Shown here: positions 35,859 through 46,900 of the stretch, in pieces
Layout: each line of letters starts with the position of its first letter
Position numbering within the stretch: the first letter of the stretch is position 1
Program-made: the position numbers and the translations under genes
Assembly: GCA_036346255.1 (NCBI GenBank)
Contig: CM070617.1
Location: 23,053,080-23,117,079 of the forward strand
Direction of reading: 5' to 3'
Source of the DNA: Ampelocalamus luodianensis
Taxonomy: Eukaryota > Streptophyta > Magnoliopsida > Poales > Poaceae
Length of the DNA: 64,000 nt
The notes under the pieces: model-generated
Database searches by the model: none
What the model saw: only the letters and a program-made list of their open reading frames with translations
Told to the model about the DNA's origin: nothing

Positions 35859-36069
35859 TGTTAAATAACGTAGTCGTCGTAGGGAGATAGTCAATTTAAT
35901 CAAAGACAATAAACAGAGAGACAACAGATGAAAACACAATATAAATAAACCTCTTTTATTCATTGATCAACTCTTTCTGTGTATACAGATGTTCTATTTA
36001 TAGACTAAAACCCACCTAAGATAGTTTTGATCTTATGGCTATCATTCCCTAATCCAGGGTTTATTAACG
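35859..36069 (-). repeat. 5' LTR of the copia element
   Basis: The 211-bp partner of 29312-29503 carries a small insertion (TCAATTTAATCAAAGAC-type) and substitutions. Its outer terminal base is mutated (CG instead of CA). The neighbouring minus-strand sequence reads CTTTATCAACACGAAAGCTC, which may be a non-standard (internal tRNA) primer site. Confidence 0.8.
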
Positions 36070-36836
36070 CACGTAACTCGAAAGACCGTGTGTAAATGGT
36101 ATTGTCACTTTTACCTGAGTCAGCAAGGTAATTTTTTTTTAAAAAATATCTTCTTCCTCCTCTCTCCTTCACGATGGGTTCTTGGCTAACTTATTTGTGC
36201 ATGCTGCTTCTTGCCCATCCTGTCTCTGCTTCTTGCCCGCCTTGGCCTCGCACTCGAGGCAGAGCCGCTCCTGCCTCGATAAAATCTGATAAAATGGTAA
36301 TCGATTGCTGGATGGATATTATAACAAGGCGATCGATCATGTGGCTTGTACGCGTGCGCTGCCCCTAACCTTGCACTGTTAACGCATCAAATCAGCCGGT
36401 TTATGCACGGGACATCGTTCAGCCAGCCTGCGAGAGGGGATTAATTAGGAACGACTTGACTTCTGCAACCAGCTGGCCCCAGCCCCCATGGTTTCTCAGA
36501 GGGACTCCCCTCCTGCCCGAACCATAATGATCGATCATTGCCATCCCGGCTGCGGCGCATCATCATAACGGCGAACGGTCCACACAGCTGATGGCAAATC
36601 AGATCTCTCTGCTCCGTGCTGTGCGTGCAAGGTTACAGATGACATGTTCCGCTTGCGCGCGAGCGCGCGTACACAGAGATGCACGCAGCTGCCTGGACAA
36701 CTACATGCAACTACGCACACTCAATAATTGATCGAAATCCTCCGGGCCAGCACGAGTGTGCATAGTCATGGCCTCTCGAGAGCGACTCCCAACTGTGCAA
36801 ATAGATGGACGCCAATCCTGCACTGCACCTGTTCTG

Positions 36837-36917
36837 CTGCCCATCCTCATCCTTCGATGTAGGCTCGAGAAGGACCCTGCCCATCCTCATCCTTCGATGT
36901 AGGCTCGAGCAAGGACC
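36837..36917. repeat. 40-bp tandem duplication
   Basis: CTGCCCATCCTCATCCTTCG continuing through TAGGCTCGAG and AAGGACC occurs at 36837-36876 and again at 36877-36917. The second copy has one extra C. It is a recent local duplication. Confidence 0.95.
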
Positions 36918-38121
36918 ATGGATATGGTCCTAAGCATGAGTGGTAGTACTAGTATACTACTCTACCTACCAACCAAGCCATGGAAAGTTAGAATAATCCG
37001 GAGATAACAGCGCATGCATCACATGCCGATGAGCTCTTGTTCATTTGCGGGAGCTTACCATGCATGACAATGGCCCTACGATCTCCATTTAATTTCCAAG
37101 TTGATGCGTATGTGCGTCAGAATTAGTTTGCTATTCGACTGTTGATTAGTAGTCTGTTAGGGACGGTTAATTAGGAGATGTGTCGTCTTCGATGAGATCC
37201 TAATCCGCAAGCTATTCCCTTCCTCTCCGAACAGCGCGTTGTGGAGCCGGTGCATAGGGTGCTGTAGTGACCAATCAAGCGAAATGTTGGCCGGCCACTT
37301 GGATTCCACTACCAAACCAGTCTCTACTTGTCAAGGAGTAGTAGGAGTGTTATCTGAACGATTAACACGATATTGTCTTTATTCTATACAGAACGAGTAG
37401 TAGCATGATGCAGATGCAGTTCTGCGTCGCAGGACAAATGTGTCCGAGGAAAGTAGCTGACGTATCGCTCCCTTGCCGCGCTATACCTCGCTGTTTCCAG
37501 GTACTCGTGAGTACTATGGGTCTATGGCCGATAAAAATAAGTGTTGCTCGCAGCTTGGTCCCTGAAACAGGGGATCTGACTGACGACGTGCGGCCAACGA
37601 GCGGGTTTGGCCCGTGTTGTTCCCCGTAATATTGCCATTTCTTATGCAGGAGCGTACACGTTCTCTCCGAGGCCACTCGTGCTTGTAACCGTGCAATTGC
37701 CCATGATGCTTGTTTACGGTGACCAAAGTCTGGAAGGACAGCACAGCAAACCTTTCAAGTTCTGCAGACTGCAGCCTGAAGCCCTGAACTCTCCAGCAGC
37801 AAATGTTTGAATATTTGCCCGCACTGAGACCATACCTCCTTAGTGCAGTAGTACTGTAGTAGGAGGAGAGTAGTACTCTACTACAAGAGTAACGAAGCCA
37901 TCATGGTATAGCTAGAGTATTCTGCAATGATGCAAATGGCAAATTAAAGCGCAAAGTGGAGTACTAGTGCTATGACGAGTACAAAATAGTGCAATAACTA
38001 AGAAAGCAACCTACAAATACAACCTAATCTACCGGTTAGGACGGCGCCGCGTGGCGTGTGGGGGGGCGGTGACTCGACCAGGCTGTGCAGGTGCAGGTGC
38101 AGCGCCGGCGAGAAGAACTGA

Positions 38122-38145
38122 AGCAGCAGCAGCAGCAGCAGCAGC
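38122..38145. repeat. (AGC)8 microsatellite
   Basis: Eight perfect AGC units lie in non-coding DNA. Confidence 0.97.
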
Positions 38146-39472
38146 GAAGCGCGTCTGGCTAATGAATGCTCTCAACCTAGCGCTGAAGGCTTGAATAAAT
38201 CGCCTTTATGTTGCAGCACTAACTTCAGTTACGTAGCTTCAATGCGTTGCCTCCTCTCCTTGGGACGAAAGGCAGGCACCGCATTCACAGGCTCACAGCA
38301 GCCTTCTGATCTACACTGTACATGCCAGGTACGACGTGGGATCTTGTTCGTCTTCCTCCTTGTTCGTTTACCAGGGTTGATCCAGATGGTAGATGAGAGC
38401 GTAACTCCACGCAGTACATGAGAAAACACTCACTTTACTGGATAAGTAGTGGTGGTATTTGACTGCCCTTTCTGCTTCACGTAGTTAAAAGAAACGTTCA
38501 ATGGCAGCTCATTCTGGTGTGGTGCCAAATGCCAAGGCTGATCTTTTCCGCGCTCACAGTGTAGTTGATTACATAACGATTCTACTTCTTTTCCGCGCAA
38601 CAGTCGAAAGTTCCGGCCGTGCGAAAAGAGTAATATTGAGCCGAAAGTGCTGGGTTTAATCAGTGGGCAGTGCAACTAGATGCTCACAAGCTCACTCACT
38701 GTATGGTAGAATGCATCGTTGCTTGTCGACTTGGTTCTCAATTGTGAGTTACAGGAGTTGACGTGCGGACTGCACGTCTGCATCTGCAAACACGCACATG
38801 ACATGCCAATTGCCATAAATGCAAAACCACACCGATATTGCAACGGTACACGAGGAGCTGGGTTTAAGCCTTCCTAAATCAAAGTACTGTAGGATGAGAT
38901 CATGAGAACAAGCGAGAATGAACTGCACATTTCTCATGCCGAGACCATGTGAACGGAAGCATCTACTCACAGTAGATATAAGGTTTCCTAAGAAATTTCT
39001 ATGGAAATCTTGCTCTCTGCCTTGCAATGCCGCTACTGGAGACACGAACACACAATTGGCTTATACATTTACCTAAGAGAACTTGAATGAAAAACTAGGC
39101 AGAAAAATTGCGCTAGCTAGTAGTACATAGTTAACTGCAGCAGTAAAACTGGTACTCCTAGTAATAGAAGTACTAAAATATCTCTGACTATCCAGCTGGC
39201 GCTCCCTGGTTCCAAAGCTACAAGACGACAGGCACAAAGAACCCGGCTGCTTCCCAGCGACAGTGACCCGTCTCCCCCGGTCCACCCCTCTCCCTCTGCG
39301 CCACCACCACTCCACTCGTCACTCCCTTCCCACTGCGCGCTCGCCTCGCCACCCTCCCCCATAAAATCCACCCCGAACCAAAACCCCACACCCAAATCCA
39401 ACACAAGCGTCCATCTGCCCACTCACATGCGCGCATAGGCCCGGGCATTTTACTCTGCTCTCAACCACCGCC

Positions 39473-40753
39473 ATGCCTCCCCCACTGCTCGTTTGCCTCA
39501 TCTTCTTCTCGCTCGCCGTGCCGTGGCCGTCTGAGGCAGCGGGGCCGGGGGCGAAGCCGCTGCTGTTCGCGATGCGGGCGCGGCAGGTGCCGGCGGGGGC
39601 GCTGACGCGGCCGCCGAGCAAGCTGCGGTTCCACCACAACGTCAGCCTCACCGTCTCGCTCGCCGTCGGCACGCCGCCGCAGAACGTCACAATGGTGCTC
39701 GACACCGGCAGCGAGCTCTCCTGGTTGCTCTGCGCGCCGGGAGGCGGCTCATTCCGCCCCAGGGCCTCGGCCACCTTCGCCGCCGTGCCCTGCGCCTCCG
39801 CGCAGTGCCGCTCCCGCGACCTCCCGTCGCCGCCGGCCTGCGACGGGGCCTCGCGCCAGTGCCGCGTGTCGCTCTCGTATGCGGACGGGTCCGCCTCCGA
39901 CGGCGCGCTCGCGACCGACGTCTTCGCCGTCGGCGACGCGCCCCCGCTGCGCGCGGCGTTCGGCTGCATGGCCACCGCGTTCGACTCATCCCCCGACGGC
40001 GTGGCAACCGCCGGGCTGCTTGGCATGAACAGGGGTGCCCTCTCCTTCGTGTCGCAGGCAAGCACCCGCCGCTTCTCGTACTGCATCTCCGACCGCGACG
40101 ACGCCGGCGTGCTGCTCCTCGGCCACAGCGATCTCCCCTTCCTGCCGCTCAACTACACGCCCCTGTACCAGCCAGCCTTGCCGCTCCCCTACTTCGACCG
40201 CGTCGCGTACTCCGTCCAGCTCCTCGGCATCCGCGTCGGCGCCAAGCCCCTGCCCATCCCCGCGTCTGTGCTCGCGCCGGACCACACCGGGGCCGGGCAG
40301 ACCATGGTGGACTCCGGCACACAGTTCACCTTCCTCCTCGGCGACGCCTACTCCGCCCTGAAAGCCGAGTTCTTGAAACAGACCAAACCCCTCCTCCCCG
40401 CGCTCAACGACCCCAACTTCGCGTTCCAAGAAGCGTTCGACACCTGCTTCCGCGTGCCCGAGGGGCGCTCGCCGCCGGCGAGGCTTCCGGCCGTGACGCT
40501 GCTGTTCAACGGCGCGGAGATGGTAGTGTCGGGGGACAGGCTGCTGTACAAGGTCCCGGGCGAGCGCCGCGGAGGCGACGGCGTGTGGTGCCTGACGTTC
40601 GGGAACGCGGACATGGTGCCCATCATGGCGTACGTGATCGGGCACCACCACCAGATGAACGTGTGGGTGGAGTACGACCTGGAGCGCGGTCGCGTCGGGC
40701 TCGCGCCCGTCCGGTGCGACGTCGCCAGCGAGCGCCTCGGCCTGATGCTGTGA
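39473..40753 (+). CDS. PCS1: Aspartic protease, PCS1-type (pepsin family A1)
   Basis: This is a predicted endopeptidase of the plant A1B group. Arabidopsis PCS1 is an ER-type protease needed for embryo and gametophyte cell survival and anther dehiscence. The 426-residue protein has a hydrophobic signal peptide at residues 1-23. The first catalytic motif is DTGS with Asp77 in VLDTGSELSW, and the second is DSGT with Asp280 in MVDSGTQFTF. The flap tyrosine lies in SYADGS (136). Multiple cysteines fit the nepenthesin-type fold, and family-typical blocks include LLGMNRGALSF, PLPYFDRVAY and the closing YVIGHHHQMNVW. Asn-glycosylation sequons are at 56, 71 and 227. There is no plant-specific insert, as expected for this subgroup. 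The gene is intronless and extremely GC-rich, with long spurious frames on both strands. The ATG gives a good signal peptide and is the first in frame. Confidence 0.9.
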   Translation: MPPPLLVCLIFFSLAVPWPSEAAGPGAKPLLFAMRARQVPAGALTRPPSKLRFHHNVSLTVSLAVGTPPQNVTMVLDTGSELSWLLCAPGGGSFRPRASATFAAVPCASAQCRSRDLPSPPACDGASRQCRVSLSYADGSASDGALATDVFAVGDAPPLRAAFGCMATAFDSSPDGVATAGLLGMNRGALSFVSQASTRRFSYCISDRDDAGVLLLGHSDLPFLPLNYTPLYQPALPLPYFDRVAYSVQLLGIRVGAKPLPIPASVLAPDHTGAGQTMVDSGTQFTFLLGDAYSALKAEFLKQTKPLLPALNDPNFAFQEAFDTCFRVPEGRSPPARLPAVTLLFNGAEMVVSGDRLLYKVPGERRGGDGVWCLTFGNADMVPIMAYVIGHHHQMNVWVEYDLERGRVGLAPVRCDVASERLGLML

Positions 40754-42199
40754 AGCGCGCCGCTTCGCACCACGTAACCGCCGCCGAAATTCACTGAGCC
40801 GTTTAACCAACCAAAGCACCAAAGCTTCTTGCTTTGGGCATTCTCACCATCCTCCTTGTGTAAATTACGCGCCGTGTGACTGAGCGAGTAGGTTTTTGCA
40901 TGTAAAGATCGGAAATGTACATTATGTATGGGGTAAGCTTCCTTTCGTTTTCACGTTCTTCGCCTTCCTGGGTTAGCTCTGGTGCAAGCATCGAATGACG
41001 TTGACAGTAATCCAACGAGTTGCAGTCTGCTAGTACTGACACGAAACGTGAGCCTTGGATGTACTATTCTCCTCTGCAACCTTGGATTCACATGGCATGA
41101 TCAGTGTGTGTTTGCTGGAGACACGAAGCATCACAGACAATACTAGCACCATCCACAAGACACGCGACGAACAATTACGGTGCCACCTCGCCTTCTGCTG
41201 CCTGTACTTGAGATTCTCTGGAGCGCTTTCGGTCCGGGAAAACTGAGCTGTCATGGCAAACCAAGAGAGAATGTTCAGGAGAGCATGCGTTCTCCTATAT
41301 TGCCGACACGCGGTGATAAAGAAGGCGACCGACACGGGTTTGTCGTGATGATTATAATACACAGGAAGGTTCTACCTGCATTAGTTTTGTTTATGACGAC
41401 TAATAAAGAGTTGTATCATGGTTTCTTCCTTTCTGCCTGGTTTGAATCGATAATTGCCAAAGTTGCATCGAGCGTCACAAAATAGAATGCTTTGGATCAC
41501 AGTATAATAAGAGCCCGATTCTAACAAAGGAGGAAGAACGCGCAAGCAGTGAAGTGTAAGTTTCGAACATTGAAATGTGCAATCCCATGGGGCAAAGGGA
41601 AGGATCAATCCAACCGGAGCAGTTGCTGGTTCTGGGTACAGCATCAAGAAGCATCGCCCAAGCAACAACCGTCCTTTTTATGGCATCTAGCCCATCGTCT
41701 GGAAATTCTGGAGGAAACTGGCTTGTTAGGAAATTCCTGACGAGCTAGTTTTAGCTGAATCTGCAAATTAGTCCGAGTCATTGCCGATTGTGTTTCAACT
41801 TCAATTGTTTCCCATGTTCTTTTGGAAGTAAAATCACATTATTTGACGGAGTTCGTTTAAAAATATTGAAAATCGATAATATCGTTTCCGTCTCGTTTCT
41901 TCTGAGTTGCGCAGGAGACCAGTTCAGAACCATCTGGTCTTTGGTTGATTCCCCGTTATGTATTGTTGGAGATTGGAAATTACAGCTTCTTTCGGGCAGA
42001 TTGCCACTAGGAAGCCTCCGAAACCCGCTCCAGCAGTTCGGCAGAGATGGCATCCAAAAGGAAAAGATCTTGAACCCTGATCTGGCCAACAAGCGCTTTT
42101 AAGCAAGCCCACTAACAGGAACATACTATAGCGAATTGTTAGCTCGTAACCAACTTTGCGTGGAAGCTTACATAATTATTCTTTGGGTTTTACTGTCAC
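40754..42199. other. Protease 3' UTR and intergenic DNA
   Basis: No additional gene is supported. Overlapping frames of 80-110 codons at 41030-41670 and 41778-42124, on both strands, have no recognisable domain. 41820-42100 has roughly balanced open frames on both strands but no identifiable product. Confidence 0.5.
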
Positions 42200-43972
42200 T
42201 CAACTAGCACTTCTTTCCATAAAACTAGGAATTCATATGAAAATCAAATTACTTATTTTATTTATTTATTCTGATTTTTAGTTTTTTTACTTGACATGGA
42301 CTCTTTCTTTTAATCTAAACTATTATAATCTAGACCCACCATGATCAACAGTGTAGATCTTTCTCTTTTTTTCGTCGATTAATGTGAGAATTTCTAGTCA
42401 TTGAGAGCAAATATAGTGGCTTCTTTTTTTCTTTGCTTTAATAAGATAATAGATAGATTAAGATGGATCTTGGATCAAGCTTTGAGAGTAATGCACATTT
42501 CTCAGATTTATTGGGACCACTCGATTTTTCAAGTGACAGTGTGATGGGACAATCAAAATACTTGTAAACATTATGGTGCTGTTTGGTTTGCTACCTTGCG
42601 AACCAAATCAAATATTAGTAACATCAATGAAAATTGGTTGTTGTTTGGTTTAGTACCAAAATTTGGTAACACCTACAAAAATTTGGTAACGACAATAAAA
42701 TCCAATGTCACATGCGGGCAAGAGAATCTTTCACCAAAATTTTGGTAACGCTAAAATTTAGCTTGGCCACAATTCAAACAACGTTCTTTTATCATATTTG
42801 GCTTTGCCCAGGTTTTGGCAATACCAAAATTTTGTCTTAGCTCATTTTGTCCATCAACCAAACAGCCCCATGGTACTCAAAACATGTAGCGGTTAAGAAG
42901 AAGGGATAAGAGAGCATGTGCGGAGATGAATTGAAGGTGGCCAAACGTCGCAAAATGATTAAATGTGCCCGTGTTTTATTAAAGCAGAGTTAAAAGAAGT
43001 CACCACGTTCGCTATTAAGGGCTAGAAATTCTCACGTTAATCGTTGAAAAAGAGAAAGATCCACACCTTTGATCGTGGTGGGTCCATATTTTAGCAGTCT
43101 AGATTAAAATGAAGAGTTCATGTCGAGTAAAATAAAACTAAAATTCAGAATATAAAAAAAATCGGTAATATGATTTCTATATGAATTCCTAAGTAAAAGA
43201 GTCCATGTCAAGTACAACAAAATTAAAATTTGAAATAAAAAATAGCAATTTGATTTCCACACGAATTTATAAGTAAAACCCCTAAATAATTATAATTCAA
43301 AATAAAAAATAAACAGATATTCAGTAAAAAATATTATCAATTTGATTTTGATATGAATTCTAATAATTATAATTCAGAAAAAATTTAACAATAATTGAAA
43401 TTAGATTTGTATACGAAATCCAACCAAAAGATAACTGAAGTTTGGAATAAAAAAAATATGCAATTTGATTTCGATACGAATTCCAAAGTAAAACCTCTAA
43501 ATAATTGTAATTCAAGATAAAATAAAAATAAAAAATAGCAATTGGATTCAGACATGAATTCCAATATAAAAAGAGCTAAAATTCGAAATAAAAAATAAAA
43601 GAAAATTTGTAATTTGATTTCCATACGAATTCCAAATAAAAATCTTATAATAACTAAAATTTGGAATTAATTAAATAATTTAGCTATTTAATTTGTATAT
43701 GAACTGCAATAAAAATAACTAAAATATTGAATAAAAATAAAAATTATAACGAGGTTAGTACAAATGGTGTCGGAGGAGACACAAAAGAAGTCACTACGTT
43801 TGCGCTCAATATCACAGCAATTATCTTATTAAAGTAAAGTGAAAAAAGAAGTCACCACGTTCGCTCTCAAGAGTTACAAATTCTCACGTTAATCGGTGAA
43901 AAAAATAAAAATCTACACCGTTGATCGTGATAGGGTCCAAACTATAATGGTCTACATTAAAAGGAAGAGTAT
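42200..43972. repeat. Old repeat cluster, left part, with inverted and direct copies
   Basis: A block containing TTCTCACGTTAATCG, GATC(G/A)TGGTGGGTC and a TAGATTAAAA-GAGTCCATGTC stretch occurs at about 43000-43150 and 43850-43972 in direct orientation and at about 42290-42450 inverted. Between them, units of about 60 bp recur six or more times, built on AATTTGATTTCCATACGAAT then CCAAGTAAAACCCCTAAATA. The same unit resumes immediately after 59142. The cluster was therefore one piece before the 15.2-kb element inserted. No coding is seen. Confidence 0.8.
42578..42866. mobile_element. MITE-like element with GCTGTTTGGTT ends
   Basis: GCTGTTTGGTT at 42578 and its complement AACCAAACAGC at 42856-42866 bound about 290 bp rich in AAATTTGGTAAC words. 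Such GGGCTGTTTGG-type ends are widespread in grass MITEs. The target duplication is unclear. Confidence 0.65.
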
Positions 43973-46900
43973 TGTAACATCCCAAATTTTGGGCTTGTGT
44001 TTCAAATGTAAGAAAATGAGTAGAAATTAAAACTTTTTCTTACATCATGTATTTCCTTTGTGTACTGAACAAGTATTGTACAAAAGGTTATGGAAGTACA
44101 AAGTCACAAGTCCTTGATCCAAATCTTGTTCCTTCGAAAACATTCTTGTCAAATGTTGTGATCATCTCCTGGGAATATTTTTCCTAAGTCTCTGTGATGG
44201 TATGTGACCCCTCTGAAAAATTTCACAATTTTTAGAAATTGTTTGAATATTTTTAGAGGCGATCAAACTGTTTGACTCTTAGTCAAACATTAAAACAGAG
44301 CCTTGCAGAATTTTGGAGATTTATTCACAGTATAAAAACCTCTGAGAATTTTACACAAGGTTGATATCTGAGTTAGCAAGCTCCTGTAAAAATTTCATAA
44401 TTTTTGGAGTTAATTTGCTACCTCAAATAAATCTTTCAAAGTCTCTGTTTTTAATTCAAAGTCAAACCGGGTTTCTTGTTACTCGGGTTCGAGTCAGACT
44501 CGGGCTCGAGCCAATCGACTTGGTCCAGTCAACTAAATGCACCGAGCCACTCTTTAAAACGCGCGGTGGATCTCAACCGTTAGATCTAAATCGCACGGCC
44601 CGCGCGCGTGTATCACTTCGGACCTTCCGGTTGCAAGTCTGCATGTCAACCGTTAGATCTCCATCCAACCGTCGAGATGCGCCGAAACTTTCGGACCCTC
44701 CGGTTGCATTTTTGAATCAGAGCCGTTGGATTAAGATCCAACGCCGCGTCTACTCGTTGTAATTTGAGTTTGCAACGTGGAGCTATCTGAGCCGTTCATT
44801 TCTAATCGTAGGGTTCGCATCCTCCCCGTTGTGTTTTAAAGCCCGGAGGCGTGGCGCCTTCGTAGCCGTCTGATTTAGATCGTGGGGCTCTGAATCGCCC
44901 GAGCTTTTTGCGCTGGTCATCTTCAACCTCCCGCCGTGCGAAAACAGTGCAAGGCATGGAGATGTCATTTCATGCTCCCTACGGCTACCCTAGTCGACAT
45001 TATGGGTCGTGGGAGACATTTTCGGCCATGCCATGCCCTAGTGCACCAGCTATTATCTTTTCCTTGTCGGCCGCACCTTGTGCTTTGTGTTTTGTCGCTT
45101 GAAGTCGTGGTGCAAACCCTAATGCTTTCATGGCTTTATAAGCACTCTCAATGCTTCCTAGTATCTCTTTAGACCACCACCAAGCTTCATTCACCGTATT
45201 GGAGCTTAACACCTCAAAAATGGCAAACCGTCATTGTTGACCCGTGGAGCTCCTTGGGTGTTCTTGGTGTTCCAGTGGTCCTCCTTCATGTTTCTTTGCC
45301 CTAACCTTATCTATTTACTTCCTTGAACATTTCCTCACTTAATTTTGGATTTGATTCTCGGAATTGTCCAATTTGGGGTTTGTTCAAATTCGGTCAATTG
45401 GTCATCTTCTTCCTCACCAGTGGGTGCTCCATTTTCTAATTACTTGCTCATGTAGCTTCTGTGAATCATTATGAAGCTATACTGATGCTTTGGAATCACT
45501 CATTTGGCTCAGGGTATCTATCTCGGGTTTTCTTCTCCAAGTCGTGAGCTTTCACCGTGATCAAGCATCTCAGGCCATCTTTGAAGCTTTTAGTCCTAAG
45601 GTAGCTTCTTATTAGTCCTTAGTGGCTCGCACCGCATCCTAGGTTTGCAGTGGAGCTCATCGCGATTTTCGTGTTTAGCAGTAAGCTCCCATTTTCGTTT
45701 TCCGGCTAGCCGGCGTTCTAGTCCTTCGCCGCCGGTGAGAATGCTACCATTAGATTCGTTGTGCTATTGCGAATCCATTTTGGTCCTTGGTGGGCGCCGC
45801 CGCGGCCAGTGTCGCCGGCGATTTGCCGTTGAAACCACTCGGGTTTTGCCGGCACAGAGCTCCCGTTTTCGTCACCTGATTAGGACACATTAATTGCTAA
45901 TCATTAGTTATTAATTATGTCTTAATCATTGTCGTTGAGCCACTGACCAGTGGGCCCAATATCCTTAAATCACTCTCTGGTTCAATCCCGCACTGGTCCG
46001 ACATCATTAATGCTTAATCATTGATTAATTAAAATGTCGGCATTTAATCCTGTCGGAAATCTCCTCTGGGTCGCTGACTTGTGGGCCCGAGGGGTTAAAA
46101 TCAAATTCCAGTATTCATTAGTGCCTAGTTAATGGTAATCATTAGAAGCATTAATCCTGTCCTAACCGCCACTCTCAGTCGCTGACAAGTGGGCCCAGTG
46201 CACTGTGCATGTGGGTTAAACCAGCGCGTGGGTGACTCGGAGTCACTGACATGCGGTCCCACATGTCAAGACTCTCTTTGAACTTCGATCCTTAGCCGCG
46301 TCCATTTGGAGATGCGCGCCCGGATCTTGTATGCATTCGGACCATCCGGTTCCTCATCATTCTTGGTCGTCCATCGCTTGATCTGCGCCACGATCATGCG
46401 TGCAATCGGACCTTCCGACGGAAGTGCTCTCGTGCCGTTCATCTTGAGATCTACGGTGTGGCGGCCAAAGCAACCGCACCGTCCGGTTGCATTCGTCCTC
46501 GTGAGCCGTTGGATCTTGATCCAACGGTGGGCTCCTGTTTTGAATCGCGCGCGTGCGCTGTTCTCCGTGCGTGTGGCTCGTTGGATATTGCATCAACGGC
46601 CCACGAGCGTCCACGTCGTTTATTTTCGGTTGGGTTGGTTTATATTTCTGTAAGTATTTATTTATCAACTGAAAATTGTATCAGAACTTTAGAAATTCAT
46701 AACTAATTCAAGATAAATCCTTTTACATGAAACCAATCGCAATAAATTTGTATTTCACTAAAGTTTAATATAAAAATGCTTTTAGCTTTGCTTCTGTAGT
46801 AGAAAATTCTGTAATCTTTTATAACTTGTTTTCTGCTATTTTTATATATTCCAGAATTGTATTAAACTTGGAAAATGCATATCTTTTTCTGTATATCTGA

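Larger units (their letters stand above)
29312..36069 (-). mobile_element. Decayed full-length Ty1/copia retrotransposon with short LTRs
   Basis: Related LTRs lie at 29312-29503 (3' LTR) and 35859-36069 (5' LTR), sharing TGTTAAATAACGTAGTC at one end and TAATCCAGGGTTT near the other. A C7 run next to the left copy (29504-29510) is the polypurine tract on the minus strand. The flanking pentamers CATGT (29307-29311) and CACGT (36070-36074) match at four of five bases, as expected for an aged target duplication. Coding remains include RNase H at the 3' end; the rest is too decayed to name. An unrelated solo LTR is nested at 33520-34319. The primer site next to the 5' LTR is not the usual TGGTATCAGAGC. 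Confidence 0.82.
36070..39472. other. Intergenic DNA upstream of the aspartic protease gene
   Basis: No gene can be supported. It holds a 40-bp tandem duplication (36837-36917), an (AGC)8 run (38122-38145) and, over the last 170 bp, pyrimidine-rich, C-rich sequence that is probably the promoter and leader of the protease gene. CATAAAATCC at about 39359 is a weak TATA candidate 115 bp before the ATG. Confidence 0.55.

Noticed and set aside
39319..40822. Long frames overlapping the aspartic protease (277 and 278 codons minus; 330 codons plus)
   Set aside because: They are by-products of very high GC content; only the 39473-40753 frame has family motifs, a signal peptide and catalytic residues.
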